Shown piece by piece: positions 1 through 6,418 of a DNA stretch of 6,418 nucleotides; position 1 is the stretch's first letter; each line of letters opens with the position of its first letter. The stretch is from positions 1 through 6,418 of the forward strand of contig CANJQZ010000115.1 in the NCBI GenBank assembly GCA_947476515.1, written 5' to 3'. Made by a program: the position numbers and the translations under genes. The notes beneath the pieces are model-generated. The model was not told the DNA's origin and did not search any database. It saw only the letters and a list, made by a program, of their open reading frames with translations. Source of the stretch: Flavobacteriales bacterium. Its GTDB lineage: Bacteria > Bacteroidota > Bacteroidia > Flavobacteriales_D > Crocinitomicaceae.

Positions 1-74
1 ACCTCGCTAATGGAACATATCTTCTTGTTCTTAAAAAAGGCTCAAGCTACTCCGCTAAACAATTTGTAAAATGA
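1..74 (+). CDS. C-terminal end of a T9SS-secreted protein (5' partial)
   Basis: Only the last 23 codons are in the window, read from base 3 to the TGA at 72-74. The peptide contains ANGTYLLVLKKG followed by a short polar stretch and the ending AKQFVK. This matches the last strands of the type A T9SS C-terminal sorting domain, whose usual form is G-x-Y-hydrophobic-x-hydrophobic, a glycine turn, then K-x-hydrophobic-V-K at the very end. The parent protein is therefore probably exported through the Sec system, moved across the outer membrane by T9SS, and released or anchored at the surface. Its main domain is outside the window; given the neighbours, a surface glycan-active or glycan-binding protein is a reasonable guess but not shown. 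Its stop codon overlaps the start of the CotH-like gene as ATGA, so the two are probably translationally coupled. Confidence 0.8.
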   Translation, partial: LANGTYLLVLKKGSSYSAKQFVK

Positions 75-1486
75 GATTAATTATCTGCTCTTTCTTTTTC
101 GCTTTAATCGGATCTATCAATGCTCAATTGGTGCACCCAGCCAATACCAATGCTTTTCTTCAAAATGAAGTAGCTGAAGTGCGTATAATTATTAATCCTC
201 AAGATTTAAATTCAATTCTAACAGATAGTATGGATGCTAATTATGAGTTTCCTGCAACTTTCGTTTATCACAGTTCAGTTTGGAATGATTCGATTGCGAA
301 TGTTGGTTTCAGACTTAGAGGTAATACCTCAAGAAATGCCGCTAAAAAGTCTTTTAAAGTTGATTTTAATGTGTATCAGCCAGGTTTTAAATGGATGAAT
401 TTAAAAAGTTTGAATTTGAATGGTGAACATAACGATGTTTCTATTATGCGATCCAGAACTTGTAATGAATTACTGCGTGAAGCAAATCTTCCATGTTCAA
501 GGACAAGTTATATTAAACTTTTTATCAATAATGAATATCGGGGTCTGTATATAAATGTCGAGCATATTGACGATCAATTTTTGGAAGCTCGTTTTCTGAA
601 TAATGACACCGGGGATTTGTATAAATGTGCATGGGGCTCTAATTTAACTTATTTAGGTGCAAATGCTAACAATTATTCCACCTATGAGCTGAAGACCAAT
701 ACAGCATTAAACGATAAGTCGGCTTTAATTAATTTTATTAATGTTTTAAATTATACATCAAATACTGAATTTCCTTGCGCCATTCAAGAAGTTTTAGATG
801 TGGATTCATATTTAAATACCTTGGCTCTAGAAATATTGATGGGTCAATGGGATGGATATGCTTTTAATAAGAATAATTATTACCTATATCGAAGACCTTC
901 TGATGGTAAATTTGTTTTTATAGAATATGATTTAGACAATACCTTTGGAGTGGATTGGTTCAATATTAATTGGTCCATGCGAAATATATATGCTTGGCAA
1001 AATTCCACTGAACCCCGCCCTTTATTTACAAGACTGATGGCTGTTCCCTATTTTAAAGACAGATTCTCCTATTATATGGAACAACATCTTGCTAATTTTT
1101 TTAATATAAATTACCTTTCTCCATTGTGGGAATCTACTCAATTGCTCATTCAAGATGCTGCACTAGCTGACGATTACAAAGGTTATGATTATGGCTTCAC
1201 CGATCAAGATTTCTTGGATGCCATACAATTTCCTTGGGGTTCTCATATTCCGATATCACTTTCTAGTTATGCTACCAACCGATACAATACTGCAAATAAT
1301 CAATTGGTGTATAATCAACTTATTAATCCGTGTTCAGTGGGAATTTCTGAAATGGAATCGAAAATACCATTTCCTACCGCAGCCTTTGATTTAATGGGTC
1401 GTGAAATCCCGATTGAAACCAAGAATAGCCCTATTCTTCTTTTATTTTCAGACGGTTCAACTCAATTTATTTTTCATCAAGATTAG
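71..1486 (+). CDS. CotH-family atypical protein kinase-like protein, exported
   Basis: A 471-residue protein. Residues 1-19 form a signal peptide (MRLIICSFFFALIGSINA, cleavage before Q19 or L20, no lipobox Cys). Family features in order: RLRGNTSR at 81-88 followed by the Lys pair K92/K93 (nucleotide-binding region); the conserved stretch LKSLNLNGEHND at 111-122; FINNEYRGLYINVEHID at 151-167; QWDGYAFNKNN at 259-269, with D261 and the Asn residues in the catalytic-loop position; and YDLDNTFG at 286-293, with the Asp pair in the metal-binding position. CotH of Bacillus phosphorylates spore-coat proteins on Ser with ATP; Bacteroidota homologues are exported and their substrates are mostly unknown. 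The C-terminus (about 421-471) contains FDLMGREI and a final Gly-turn strand that resemble a shortened T9SS tail. The start overlaps the upstream stop (ATGA), and the next gene begins 4 nt after its stop, so it is inside an operon. The kinase role here is inferred from motifs only. Confidence 0.85.
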   Translation: MRLIICSFFFALIGSINAQLVHPANTNAFLQNEVAEVRIIINPQDLNSILTDSMDANYEFPATFVYHSSVWNDSIANVGFRLRGNTSRNAAKKSFKVDFNVYQPGFKWMNLKSLNLNGEHNDVSIMRSRTCNELLREANLPCSRTSYIKLFINNEYRGLYINVEHIDDQFLEARFLNNDTGDLYKCAWGSNLTYLGANANNYSTYELKTNTALNDKSALINFINVLNYTSNTEFPCAIQEVLDVDSYLNTLALEILMGQWDGYAFNKNNYYLYRRPSDGKFVFIEYDLDNTFGVDWFNINWSMRNIYAWQNSTEPRPLFTRLMAVPYFKDRFSYYMEQHLANFFNINYLSPLWESTQLLIQDAALADDYKGYDYGFTDQDFLDAIQFPWGSHIPISLSSYATNRYNTANNQLVYNQLINPCSVGISEMESKIPFPTAAFDLMGREIPIETKNSPILLLFSDGSTQFIFHQD

Positions 1487-1490
1487 TGCT

Positions 1491-3365
1491 ATGAAGCGTT
1501 TCATTATTTTAATTTTAATCACTTTTACGCTCCCAAATGTCTATGGGCAGAAAGTTCTATTTAAACATGTTGAGCCTGCGAATTGGTGGGTAAATATGGA
1601 ACATAGTAAAGTAGAAGTTATGCTACACGGCGACAATATCGCAAAATATGCCGTTAAAGCTTTAGGACTCGAAATAGTGGGAATCGTAAAAACAGAAAAT
1701 CTAAATTATCTATTTCTTACCCTGGAAACTAAAAATGAGGTTCCAGGTACTTATCCAATTCAACTTTATGATGGAAAAAAACAAGTTGCATCTTACGATT
1801 TTGAACTCAAACAAAGAGCGGTAGATTCAAAAATGAGACAGAGTTTTACGCCTGCAGATATGATTTATTTGTTAATGCCAGATCGATTTTCTAATGGTGA
1901 TTCAAGCAATGATCAAGTTGCTAGCATGATTGAAAAAATGGATCGAAAAAATCCAGGTGGAAGACACGGTGGAGATATTCAAGGCATCATAAATCACTTA
2001 CCGTATTTAAAGGAATTAGGAGCTACAGCTATTTGGTCAACACCACTTCTTTGTGATAATGACACCGTTTTTTCTTATCATACTTACGGTCAAAGTGATA
2101 TCTATAAAATAGATCCTCGCTATGGAACCAATCAAGATTATCAAAGATTGGTAAAAGAAGCACATGCACTACAATTGAAAATAATTATGGATGTTGTCCC
2201 AAATCATTGGGGTCAAACGCATTGGATGATGAAAGACTTGCCTACTTATGAGTGGATTCATCAATTTCCTGGATATGGGCAAACCAATTATAGAATGACC
2301 ACACAAATAGATCCAAATGCTGCAGCTGTTGATCAAAAATATTGTGAGGAAGGTTGGTTTGTAAAATCTATGCCCGACATCAATCAAAGCAATCCTTTGG
2401 CCTTGAATTATTTAATTCAAAATGCAATTTGGTGGATAGAATTTGCAGGTATTGATGGATTTAGAGTAGATACTTATTGTTATAATAATAAGGAGGGTAT
2501 TGCTTCCTGGACTAAAGCAATTACAGATGAATATCCGAATTTTTCTATTACAGGAGAAGTTTGGGTGCATGATCAAGCACAAATTTCTTATTGGCAAAAG
2601 GACAGTCCAATTTCAAAATTGCAAAGTTATAACAGCCATTTGCCGATGGTGATGGACTTTACCCTGCAAGATGCGCTTACAGTGGCTTTTAACGAAACAG
2701 AACAAAAATGGGATAAAGGCTTGTATCGGATTTATGATAATTTGACGATGGATTTTTTATATGCAGAGCCAAACAATACCTTGATTTTTGCTGAAAATCA
2801 TGATACGGATAGATTTAATGAGTATTGTCCGAAATTGGAAGATTACAAATTATTAATGACCTTACTTGCTACCATGAGGGGTGTTCCTCAATTGTATGCG
2901 GGTTCTGAAATTGGAATGAAAGGAAATAAGTCTCTGGGTGATGCTGATATTCGTAAAGATTTTCCTGGCGGTTGGTCCACTGATTCTCAAAATGCTTTTA
3001 TAGAAAAAGGAACTAAAAATGTGCTTTCTCAAGAAGGTCGTACCGATGAACAAAAAGCTTATTTTGAAATCACTAAACTACTGTTCAATTGGAGGAAAAA
3101 TAAAGCTGTCATTCACACCGGTAAAACTATGCAGTTCATACCAGAACACAATGTCTATGTTTATTTTAGATATAATGAAGCCGAAAAAGTAATGGTTGTA
3201 TTAAATAATTCGCGCTCAGAAGAAAAAATCGATTTGTCAAGATTTAGTGAGATAATGGGAACAGTAGGAGAGGGTAAAGATGTAATAAGCGGTGCAAAAA
3301 TTAACTTGGGTCAAAAAACACTTGCTGTTCCTGCTAAGACTTCTTTGATTTTAGAACTTAAATAA
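1491..3365 (+). CDS. GH13 cyclomaltodextrinase / neopullulanase-like enzyme, periplasmic
   Basis: A 624-residue glycoside hydrolase predicted to cut alpha-1,4 bonds in cyclodextrins, pullulan or maltodextrins. The in-frame ATG at 1401 lies inside the CotH gene; ATG 1491 is preferred because it gives a clean signal peptide (MKRFIILILITFTLPNVYG, cleaved before Q20) and a 4-nt gap. Residues about 21-108 form the N-terminal beta domain of cyclomaltodextrinases, with the hallmark VEPANWWVNM at 27-36. The catalytic barrel starts near YLLMPDRF (126-133). Conserved regions: DVVPNH 234-239; MPDIN 294-298; GFRVDTY 323-329 with nucleophile D327; GEVW 355-358 with acid/base E356; AENHDTDR 434-441 with transition-state stabiliser D438. 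A C-terminal beta domain follows, roughly 540-624. The layout resembles Flavobacterium cyclomaltodextrinase and Bacteroides SusA. No lipobox or T9SS tail is seen, so the periplasm is likely. Five nt separate it from the GH31 gene, with which it probably works in sequence. Exact substrate preference cannot be read from the sequence. Confidence 0.93.
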   Translation: MKRFIILILITFTLPNVYGQKVLFKHVEPANWWVNMEHSKVEVMLHGDNIAKYAVKALGLEIVGIVKTENLNYLFLTLETKNEVPGTYPIQLYDGKKQVASYDFELKQRAVDSKMRQSFTPADMIYLLMPDRFSNGDSSNDQVASMIEKMDRKNPGGRHGGDIQGIINHLPYLKELGATAIWSTPLLCDNDTVFSYHTYGQSDIYKIDPRYGTNQDYQRLVKEAHALQLKIIMDVVPNHWGQTHWMMKDLPTYEWIHQFPGYGQTNYRMTTQIDPNAAAVDQKYCEEGWFVKSMPDINQSNPLALNYLIQNAIWWIEFAGIDGFRVDTYCYNNKEGIASWTKAITDEYPNFSITGEVWVHDQAQISYWQKDSPISKLQSYNSHLPMVMDFTLQDALTVAFNETEQKWDKGLYRIYDNLTMDFLYAEPNNTLIFAENHDTDRFNEYCPKLEDYKLLMTLLATMRGVPQLYAGSEIGMKGNKSLGDADIRKDFPGGWSTDSQNAFIEKGTKNVLSQEGRTDEQKAYFEITKLLFNWRKNKAVIHTGKTMQFIPEHNVYVYFRYNEAEKVMVVLNNSRSEEKIDLSRFSEIMGTVGEGKDVISGAKINLGQKTLAVPAKTSLILELK

Positions 3366-3370
3366 TAACT

Positions 3371-5812
3371 ATGAATAAATGGGTTCAATTTATCTTCGTT
3401 TTATTTCTATTGCCCTTAACGGTATTGGCTCAAAATCCAAAAAGAAATTATGTTAAAGGAGAAGAAATTCCTCATGGATATAAAGTAACAGTTTCTGATG
3501 GTGTGTACCTTTTTTATGCTTATTCCCCAAAGATAGTTGAAACCACTTTTATTCCTAATGGTCAAAAACATCCAGAATATTCTCATGCCGTTGTTGCACC
3601 TCTAATGGATCAACCATTTACAGCAGGTGAAGTGTCTACAGGGAGTACTTTACTCATGATAAAAAATGGAATTACGATTGCGATTAATCATGCTCCAAAT
3701 GATCCCTTTCAAATCAGTTATTTTTATAACCATAAGTACATTACATCTGAAAAATGGGGCTATGATATAAAAGATGATCTTGAATGTATTGAGTTTAACT
3801 TAGAGCCAACTGAATTGCTTTATGGTGGAGGCGCAAGAGCCTTGGGAATGAATCGAAGAGGATATCGTTTGCAGTTGTATAACAGAGCGCATTATGGTTA
3901 TGAAACGCATTCTGAATTGATGAATTATACCATTCCTATGGTGCTTTCTTCTAAATTATATGCGCTTCATTTTGATAATGCACCGATTGGATATTTGGAT
4001 TTAGATTCGAAGAAAGATAATACACTCAGCTATCAAACGATTAGTGGAAGAAAAACATATCAAGTCATTGTTGGTGACGATTGGAAAAATATCGTTTCAG
4101 AATATACTTATCTTACAGGTCGTCAGCCTATACCACCCCGATGGGCTTTAGGGAATTTTGCAAGTAGATTTGGATACCATTCCGAAACTGAAGCGAGATC
4201 TGTGGTAGATCAATTTAGAAAGGACTCCATTCCTCTTGATGCGATTATATTTGATTTGTATTGGTTTGGTAAAGAAATTCAAGGCACGCTGGGTAATCTA
4301 GAATTTTATAAGGACTCTTTTCCAAATCCTAAAAAAATGATTGCTGATTTTTCTGCGCAAAAAGTCAAAACTATTCTAATTACGGAACCTTTTATTCTGA
4401 CCACTTCTAAGCGATGGGCAGAGGCAGTTGAAAATAAAATACTCTGCACAGATTCATTAAATCAGCCTTTTACTTATAATTTTTATTTTGGAAATACTGG
4501 TCTAATTGATATGTATGATAAAGCAGCGAGATCTTGGTTTTGGTCCAAATATATGGACTTGTCTGCAATGGGTGTGAAAGGATTTTGGGGGGATTTAGGG
4601 GAGCCTGAAGTACATCCTACTAAATTACTTCATGCCAATGGAATTACAGCAGATGAGGTGCACAATACCTATGGACACGATTGGGCACGATTAATCTATG
4701 AGGGATACAAAACAAATTTACCCAAGGAGAGGCCTTTTATTTTAATGAGATCAGGTTATTCCGGCACACAAAGATTTGGGATTATTCCGTGGTCGGGAGA
4801 TGTGAATCGTACTTGGGGTGGATTGAAGCCGCAAATGGAAATAAGTATGCAAATGGGTTTACAAGGCCTTGCTTATATGCATTCTGATCTTGGTGGATTC
4901 GGTGGCGCAAATGATGATCCAGAATTATATGTTCGATGGTTGCAATATGGCGTGTTCCAACCAATTTTCCGTCCACATGCGCAACAAGAAGTGGCAAGTG
5001 AAGCGATTTATAAGGATCCAGCAACAAAGGCCTTGGCCAAATCTGCTATTGCCTTGCGTTATAAATTACTTCCCTATAATTATACGCTGGCATTTGAAAA
5101 TCATATACAAGGAACACCACTCATGCGAACTGTATTCATGGAGGATAGCACTGCACATTGGAGTGAAAACGCTGCAGATGTTTATATGTGGGGCGATGCT
5201 TTCTTGGTTTATCCGATTACAGATCCTGGAGTGAAATCCAAACAAATTCATTTCCCTGAGCACGCTACTTGGATAGACTTTTCGACTGATCAAGTTGTTT
5301 CTAAAAAAAGAATTGATTCCAAGTCCTCAGTGGATAATCAGCAATCTTATCTGCGTGATTATCCAGTTGTTTTAGATCATATACCTGTATTTGTGAAAGC
5401 GGGTAGTTTTATTCCAATGATTCCAAACCTGCAAAATACAGAGGAGTATAGGGCAAAAGATGTTGAAGTACATTTTTATTATGACCCCTCGATAGTTGCT
5501 TCACGCGGTTCATGGTATGATGATGACGGAACTACTGCAGATGCCTTCGAATTACAGCAATATAGACTGATGAAATTTCAATACAGTGCTAAAAACAAAA
5601 AGTCTTTAATTCTAGTTGACAAGGAACAAGGAAAGAATTCTCTAACCGTTGACGATACTTTTAAACTAATAATTCATAATGTTTCCCAAGCTCCTCGTGG
5701 ACTAAAAATAGATGGGGAGCTTTCTTTAGGAATTTATAATGAAAAAAATCTTACGCTAATTATTCCAATGCATGTAGCGGTTTCACAATCAAAAGTAAGC
5801 ATCATGTGGTAA
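3371..5812 (+). CDS. GH31 family alpha-glucosidase-like glycoside hydrolase, exported
   Basis: An 813-residue exo-acting alpha-glycosidase candidate. The signal peptide spans 1-20 (hydrophobic core, then TVLA before Q21; no lipobox). Residues about 22-245 form the N-terminal beta-sandwich, with the GH31 element YGGGAR at 151-156. The catalytic barrel begins at PPRWALG (255-261) and includes FDLYWFG at 294-300. The nucleophile is D408 in GFWGDLGEPE (404-413). The acid/base is D477 in WSGD (474-477), after the conserved RSGYSGTQRFG. HSDLGGFGG at 504-512 completes the set. The distal beta domains include WYDDDGTT at 715-722, typical of the C-terminal GH31 region. Length is normal and all key residues are present. 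GH31 also includes alpha-xylosidases and transglucosylases; alpha-glucosidase is favoured because the GH13 maltodextrin enzyme lies 5 nt upstream. It would then finish oligosaccharides to glucose in the periplasm, a role GH97 SusB fills in the Bacteroides sus locus. No T9SS tail is visible. Confidence 0.92.
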   Translation: MNKWVQFIFVLFLLPLTVLAQNPKRNYVKGEEIPHGYKVTVSDGVYLFYAYSPKIVETTFIPNGQKHPEYSHAVVAPLMDQPFTAGEVSTGSTLLMIKNGITIAINHAPNDPFQISYFYNHKYITSEKWGYDIKDDLECIEFNLEPTELLYGGGARALGMNRRGYRLQLYNRAHYGYETHSELMNYTIPMVLSSKLYALHFDNAPIGYLDLDSKKDNTLSYQTISGRKTYQVIVGDDWKNIVSEYTYLTGRQPIPPRWALGNFASRFGYHSETEARSVVDQFRKDSIPLDAIIFDLYWFGKEIQGTLGNLEFYKDSFPNPKKMIADFSAQKVKTILITEPFILTTSKRWAEAVENKILCTDSLNQPFTYNFYFGNTGLIDMYDKAARSWFWSKYMDLSAMGVKGFWGDLGEPEVHPTKLLHANGITADEVHNTYGHDWARLIYEGYKTNLPKERPFILMRSGYSGTQRFGIIPWSGDVNRTWGGLKPQMEISMQMGLQGLAYMHSDLGGFGGANDDPELYVRWLQYGVFQPIFRPHAQQEVASEAIYKDPATKALAKSAIALRYKLLPYNYTLAFENHIQGTPLMRTVFMEDSTAHWSENAADVYMWGDAFLVYPITDPGVKSKQIHFPEHATWIDFSTDQVVSKKRIDSKSSVDNQQSYLRDYPVVLDHIPVFVKAGSFIPMIPNLQNTEEYRAKDVEVHFYYDPSIVASRGSWYDDDGTTADAFELQQYRLMKFQYSAKNKKSLILVDKEQGKNSLTVDDTFKLIIHNVSQAPRGLKIDGELSLGIYNEKNLTLIIPMHVAVSQSKVSIMW

Positions 5813-5824
5813 ATTTTTTCTATG

Positions 5825-5837
5825 TGTCATTTTGACA
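5825..5837. repeat. Short perfect palindrome TGTCA-TTT-TGACA over the -33 element
   Basis: Two 5-base arms, 5825-5829 and 5833-5837, are exact reverse complements separated by three T. The right arm overlaps the TTTG promoter element. It could be a small operator half-site pair or simply chance in AT-rich DNA. It is too short and AT-rich to be a convincing terminator for the GH31 gene. Confidence 0.35.
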
Positions 5838-5859
5838 TTAAGAAAATTAATTATATTTG
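5831..5859 (+). promoter_or_regulatory. Bacteroidota-type promoter for the SusC-like receptor gene
   Basis: The -7 element TATATTTG at 5852-5859 fits the phylum consensus TAnnTTTG exactly. The upstream element TTTG (TTG core 5832-5834) lies 17 nt before it, within the spacing known for Flavobacterium promoters. Transcription would start a few bases after 5859, leaving an untranslated leader of roughly 25-30 nt before the ATG at 5893. It lies in the only real gap between genes in the window, which supports separate initiation of receptor transcription from the hydrolase operon. Confidence 0.72.
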
Positions 5860-5892
5860 ACAGTAACAAATTCAATTATCAACTAATTATTA

Positions 5893-6418
5893 ATGTATAT
5901 GCATAAAATGAGACTTTTAATAGGAATGTGTTTAATCCTTTTTATACTGCTATCCTCTTTTTCTTTTGGACAAGTAGGAAAAATAGTAGGCACAATTGTA
6001 GATGCTGATGGCAAGGCTATTTATTTAGCAAATGTTGTTTTGGAAGGTAAAGCCAGAGGTGCTTCAACTGATGAGAATGGTTTTTATGAGATAAATGATG
6101 TAGCCGCTGGAAATTACACTTTAATTTTTCGTGCAGCAGGTTATGAAAACTATACAGCTGAAGTTACTTTAGTGGCTAATAAAGTTCTTGAAAAGAACAT
6201 TCAACTTGAAAAGGTTCTTAAGAAATTTGATGATGTAGTGGTAATTGGTTATGGAACCACTAGAACAAAAGATTTGACAGGTGCAGCAACTGTTGTTAAC
6301 GAAAAAAGCTTCCTTCAAGGTTCTATGTCTTCACCTGAACAATTAATAATGGGTAAGGTTGCCGGATTGAAAATCACTTCAAATGATGGTTCCCCAGGGG
6401 GAGGAAGTACTTTAAGAA
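5893..6418 (+). CDS. SusC/RagA-type TonB-dependent outer-membrane receptor (3' partial)
   Basis: The first 175 codons are present; the frame stays open to the right edge. The signal peptide has a long hydrophobic core ending SSFSFG before Q27. Residues about 28-106 form a carboxypeptidase-regulatory-like (CarboxypepD_reg/CNA-B type) domain, with GKIVGTIVDADGK at 29-41 and TDENGFYEI at 59-67. A TonB-box-like segment DDVVVIGYGT is at 113-122. The plug domain begins after it, with LTGAATVV at 128-135 and QLIMGKVAGL at 150-159, and a Gly-rich segment at 166-171 leads to the point where SusC proteins have an IRG motif. Family members run to about 1,000 residues, take up oligosaccharides across the outer membrane using TonB energy, and pair with a SusD lipoprotein, expected just downstream. 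ATG 5893 is the first start after the promoter; ATG 5899 and 5908 are in-frame alternatives, and 5908 gives a more compact signal peptide. No Shine-Dalgarno sequence is seen and the leader is A/T-rich. The substrate is inferred from the neighbouring alpha-glucan enzymes. Confidence 0.93.
   Translation, partial: MYMHKMRLLIGMCLILFILLSSFSFGQVGKIVGTIVDADGKAIYLANVVLEGKARGASTDENGFYEINDVAAGNYTLIFRAAGYENYTAEVTLVANKVLEKNIQLEKVLKKFDDVVVIGYGTTRTKDLTGAATVVNEKSFLQGSMSSPEQLIMGKVAGLKITSNDGSPGGGSTLR

Noticed and set aside
1401..1490. Upstream in-frame start that would extend the GH13 enzyme by 30 residues
   Set aside because: It lies wholly within the CotH gene and would place a charged, non-signal-like extension before an excellent signal peptide that begins at 1491.
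2169..3053. Three short minus-strand open frames opposite the GH13 gene
   Set aside because: They lie opposite conserved GH13 motifs, show no family features and have no spacing or promoter that supports expression.
4246..4253. A second TATATTTG sequence, identical to the -7 promoter box
   Set aside because: It is inside the GH31 gene and encodes conserved residues just before FDLYWFG; no TTG lies 17-23 nt upstream (the nearest is 7 nt away).
4869..5234. A 121-codon open frame on the + strand inside the GH31 gene
   Set aside because: It overlaps conserved GH31 catalytic-barrel sequence in another frame, and its translation has no recognisable domain or signal; a shadow of the real gene.
5810..5850. 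Possible terminator after GH31 (run of T at 5814-5819 and a loose AT hairpin)
   Set aside because: No GC-containing stem precedes the T run; the only pairing is an imperfect A/T match and a 5-bp palindrome with a 3-nt loop, both easily due to chance in AT-rich DNA.

Overview
The window looks like part of a carbohydrate (probably starch, maltodextrin or cyclodextrin) utilization locus from a low-GC, AT-rich member of the Bacteroidota. Four things point to that phylum: a type IX secretion (T9SS) sorting tail at the left edge, a SusC/RagA-type TonB-dependent receptor at the right edge, a -7 box of the Bacteroidota form TAnnTTTG, and gene starts without clear Shine-Dalgarno sequences. All genes are on the + strand.

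Layout: (1) bases 1-74 hold the last codons of a secreted protein with a T9SS C-terminal sorting signal. (2) It overlaps by 4 nt (ATGA) an exported CotH-family protein-kinase-like protein, 71-1486. (3) Four nt later comes a periplasmic GH13 cyclomaltodextrinase/neopullulanase-like enzyme, 1491-3365. (4) Five nt later comes an exported GH31 alpha-glucosidase-like enzyme, 3371-5812. (5) An 80-nt gap carries a convincing Bacteroidota promoter. (6) It is followed by the start of a SusC-like receptor, from 5893 through the right edge. The first four genes are packed tightly enough to be one transcript. The receptor can start its own transcript.

Inferred cooperation: the SusC-like receptor, with a SusD partner expected just outside the window, imports oligosaccharides. 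The GH13 enzyme opens or shortens alpha-1,4-linked rings and chains in the periplasm, and the GH31 enzyme releases glucose. Both hydrolases have cleavable signal peptides without a lipobox and no T9SS tail, which fits the periplasm. The unexpected member is the CotH-like protein. It keeps the recognisable kinase-fold motifs, sits directly behind a T9SS cargo gene, and ends in what looks like a shortened, degenerate T9SS tail. I see no RNA gene, insertion sequence, CRISPR array or clear terminator. The most unusual point is the CotH/T9SS-cargo pair inside a glycan operon; the rest resembles a known type of locus.
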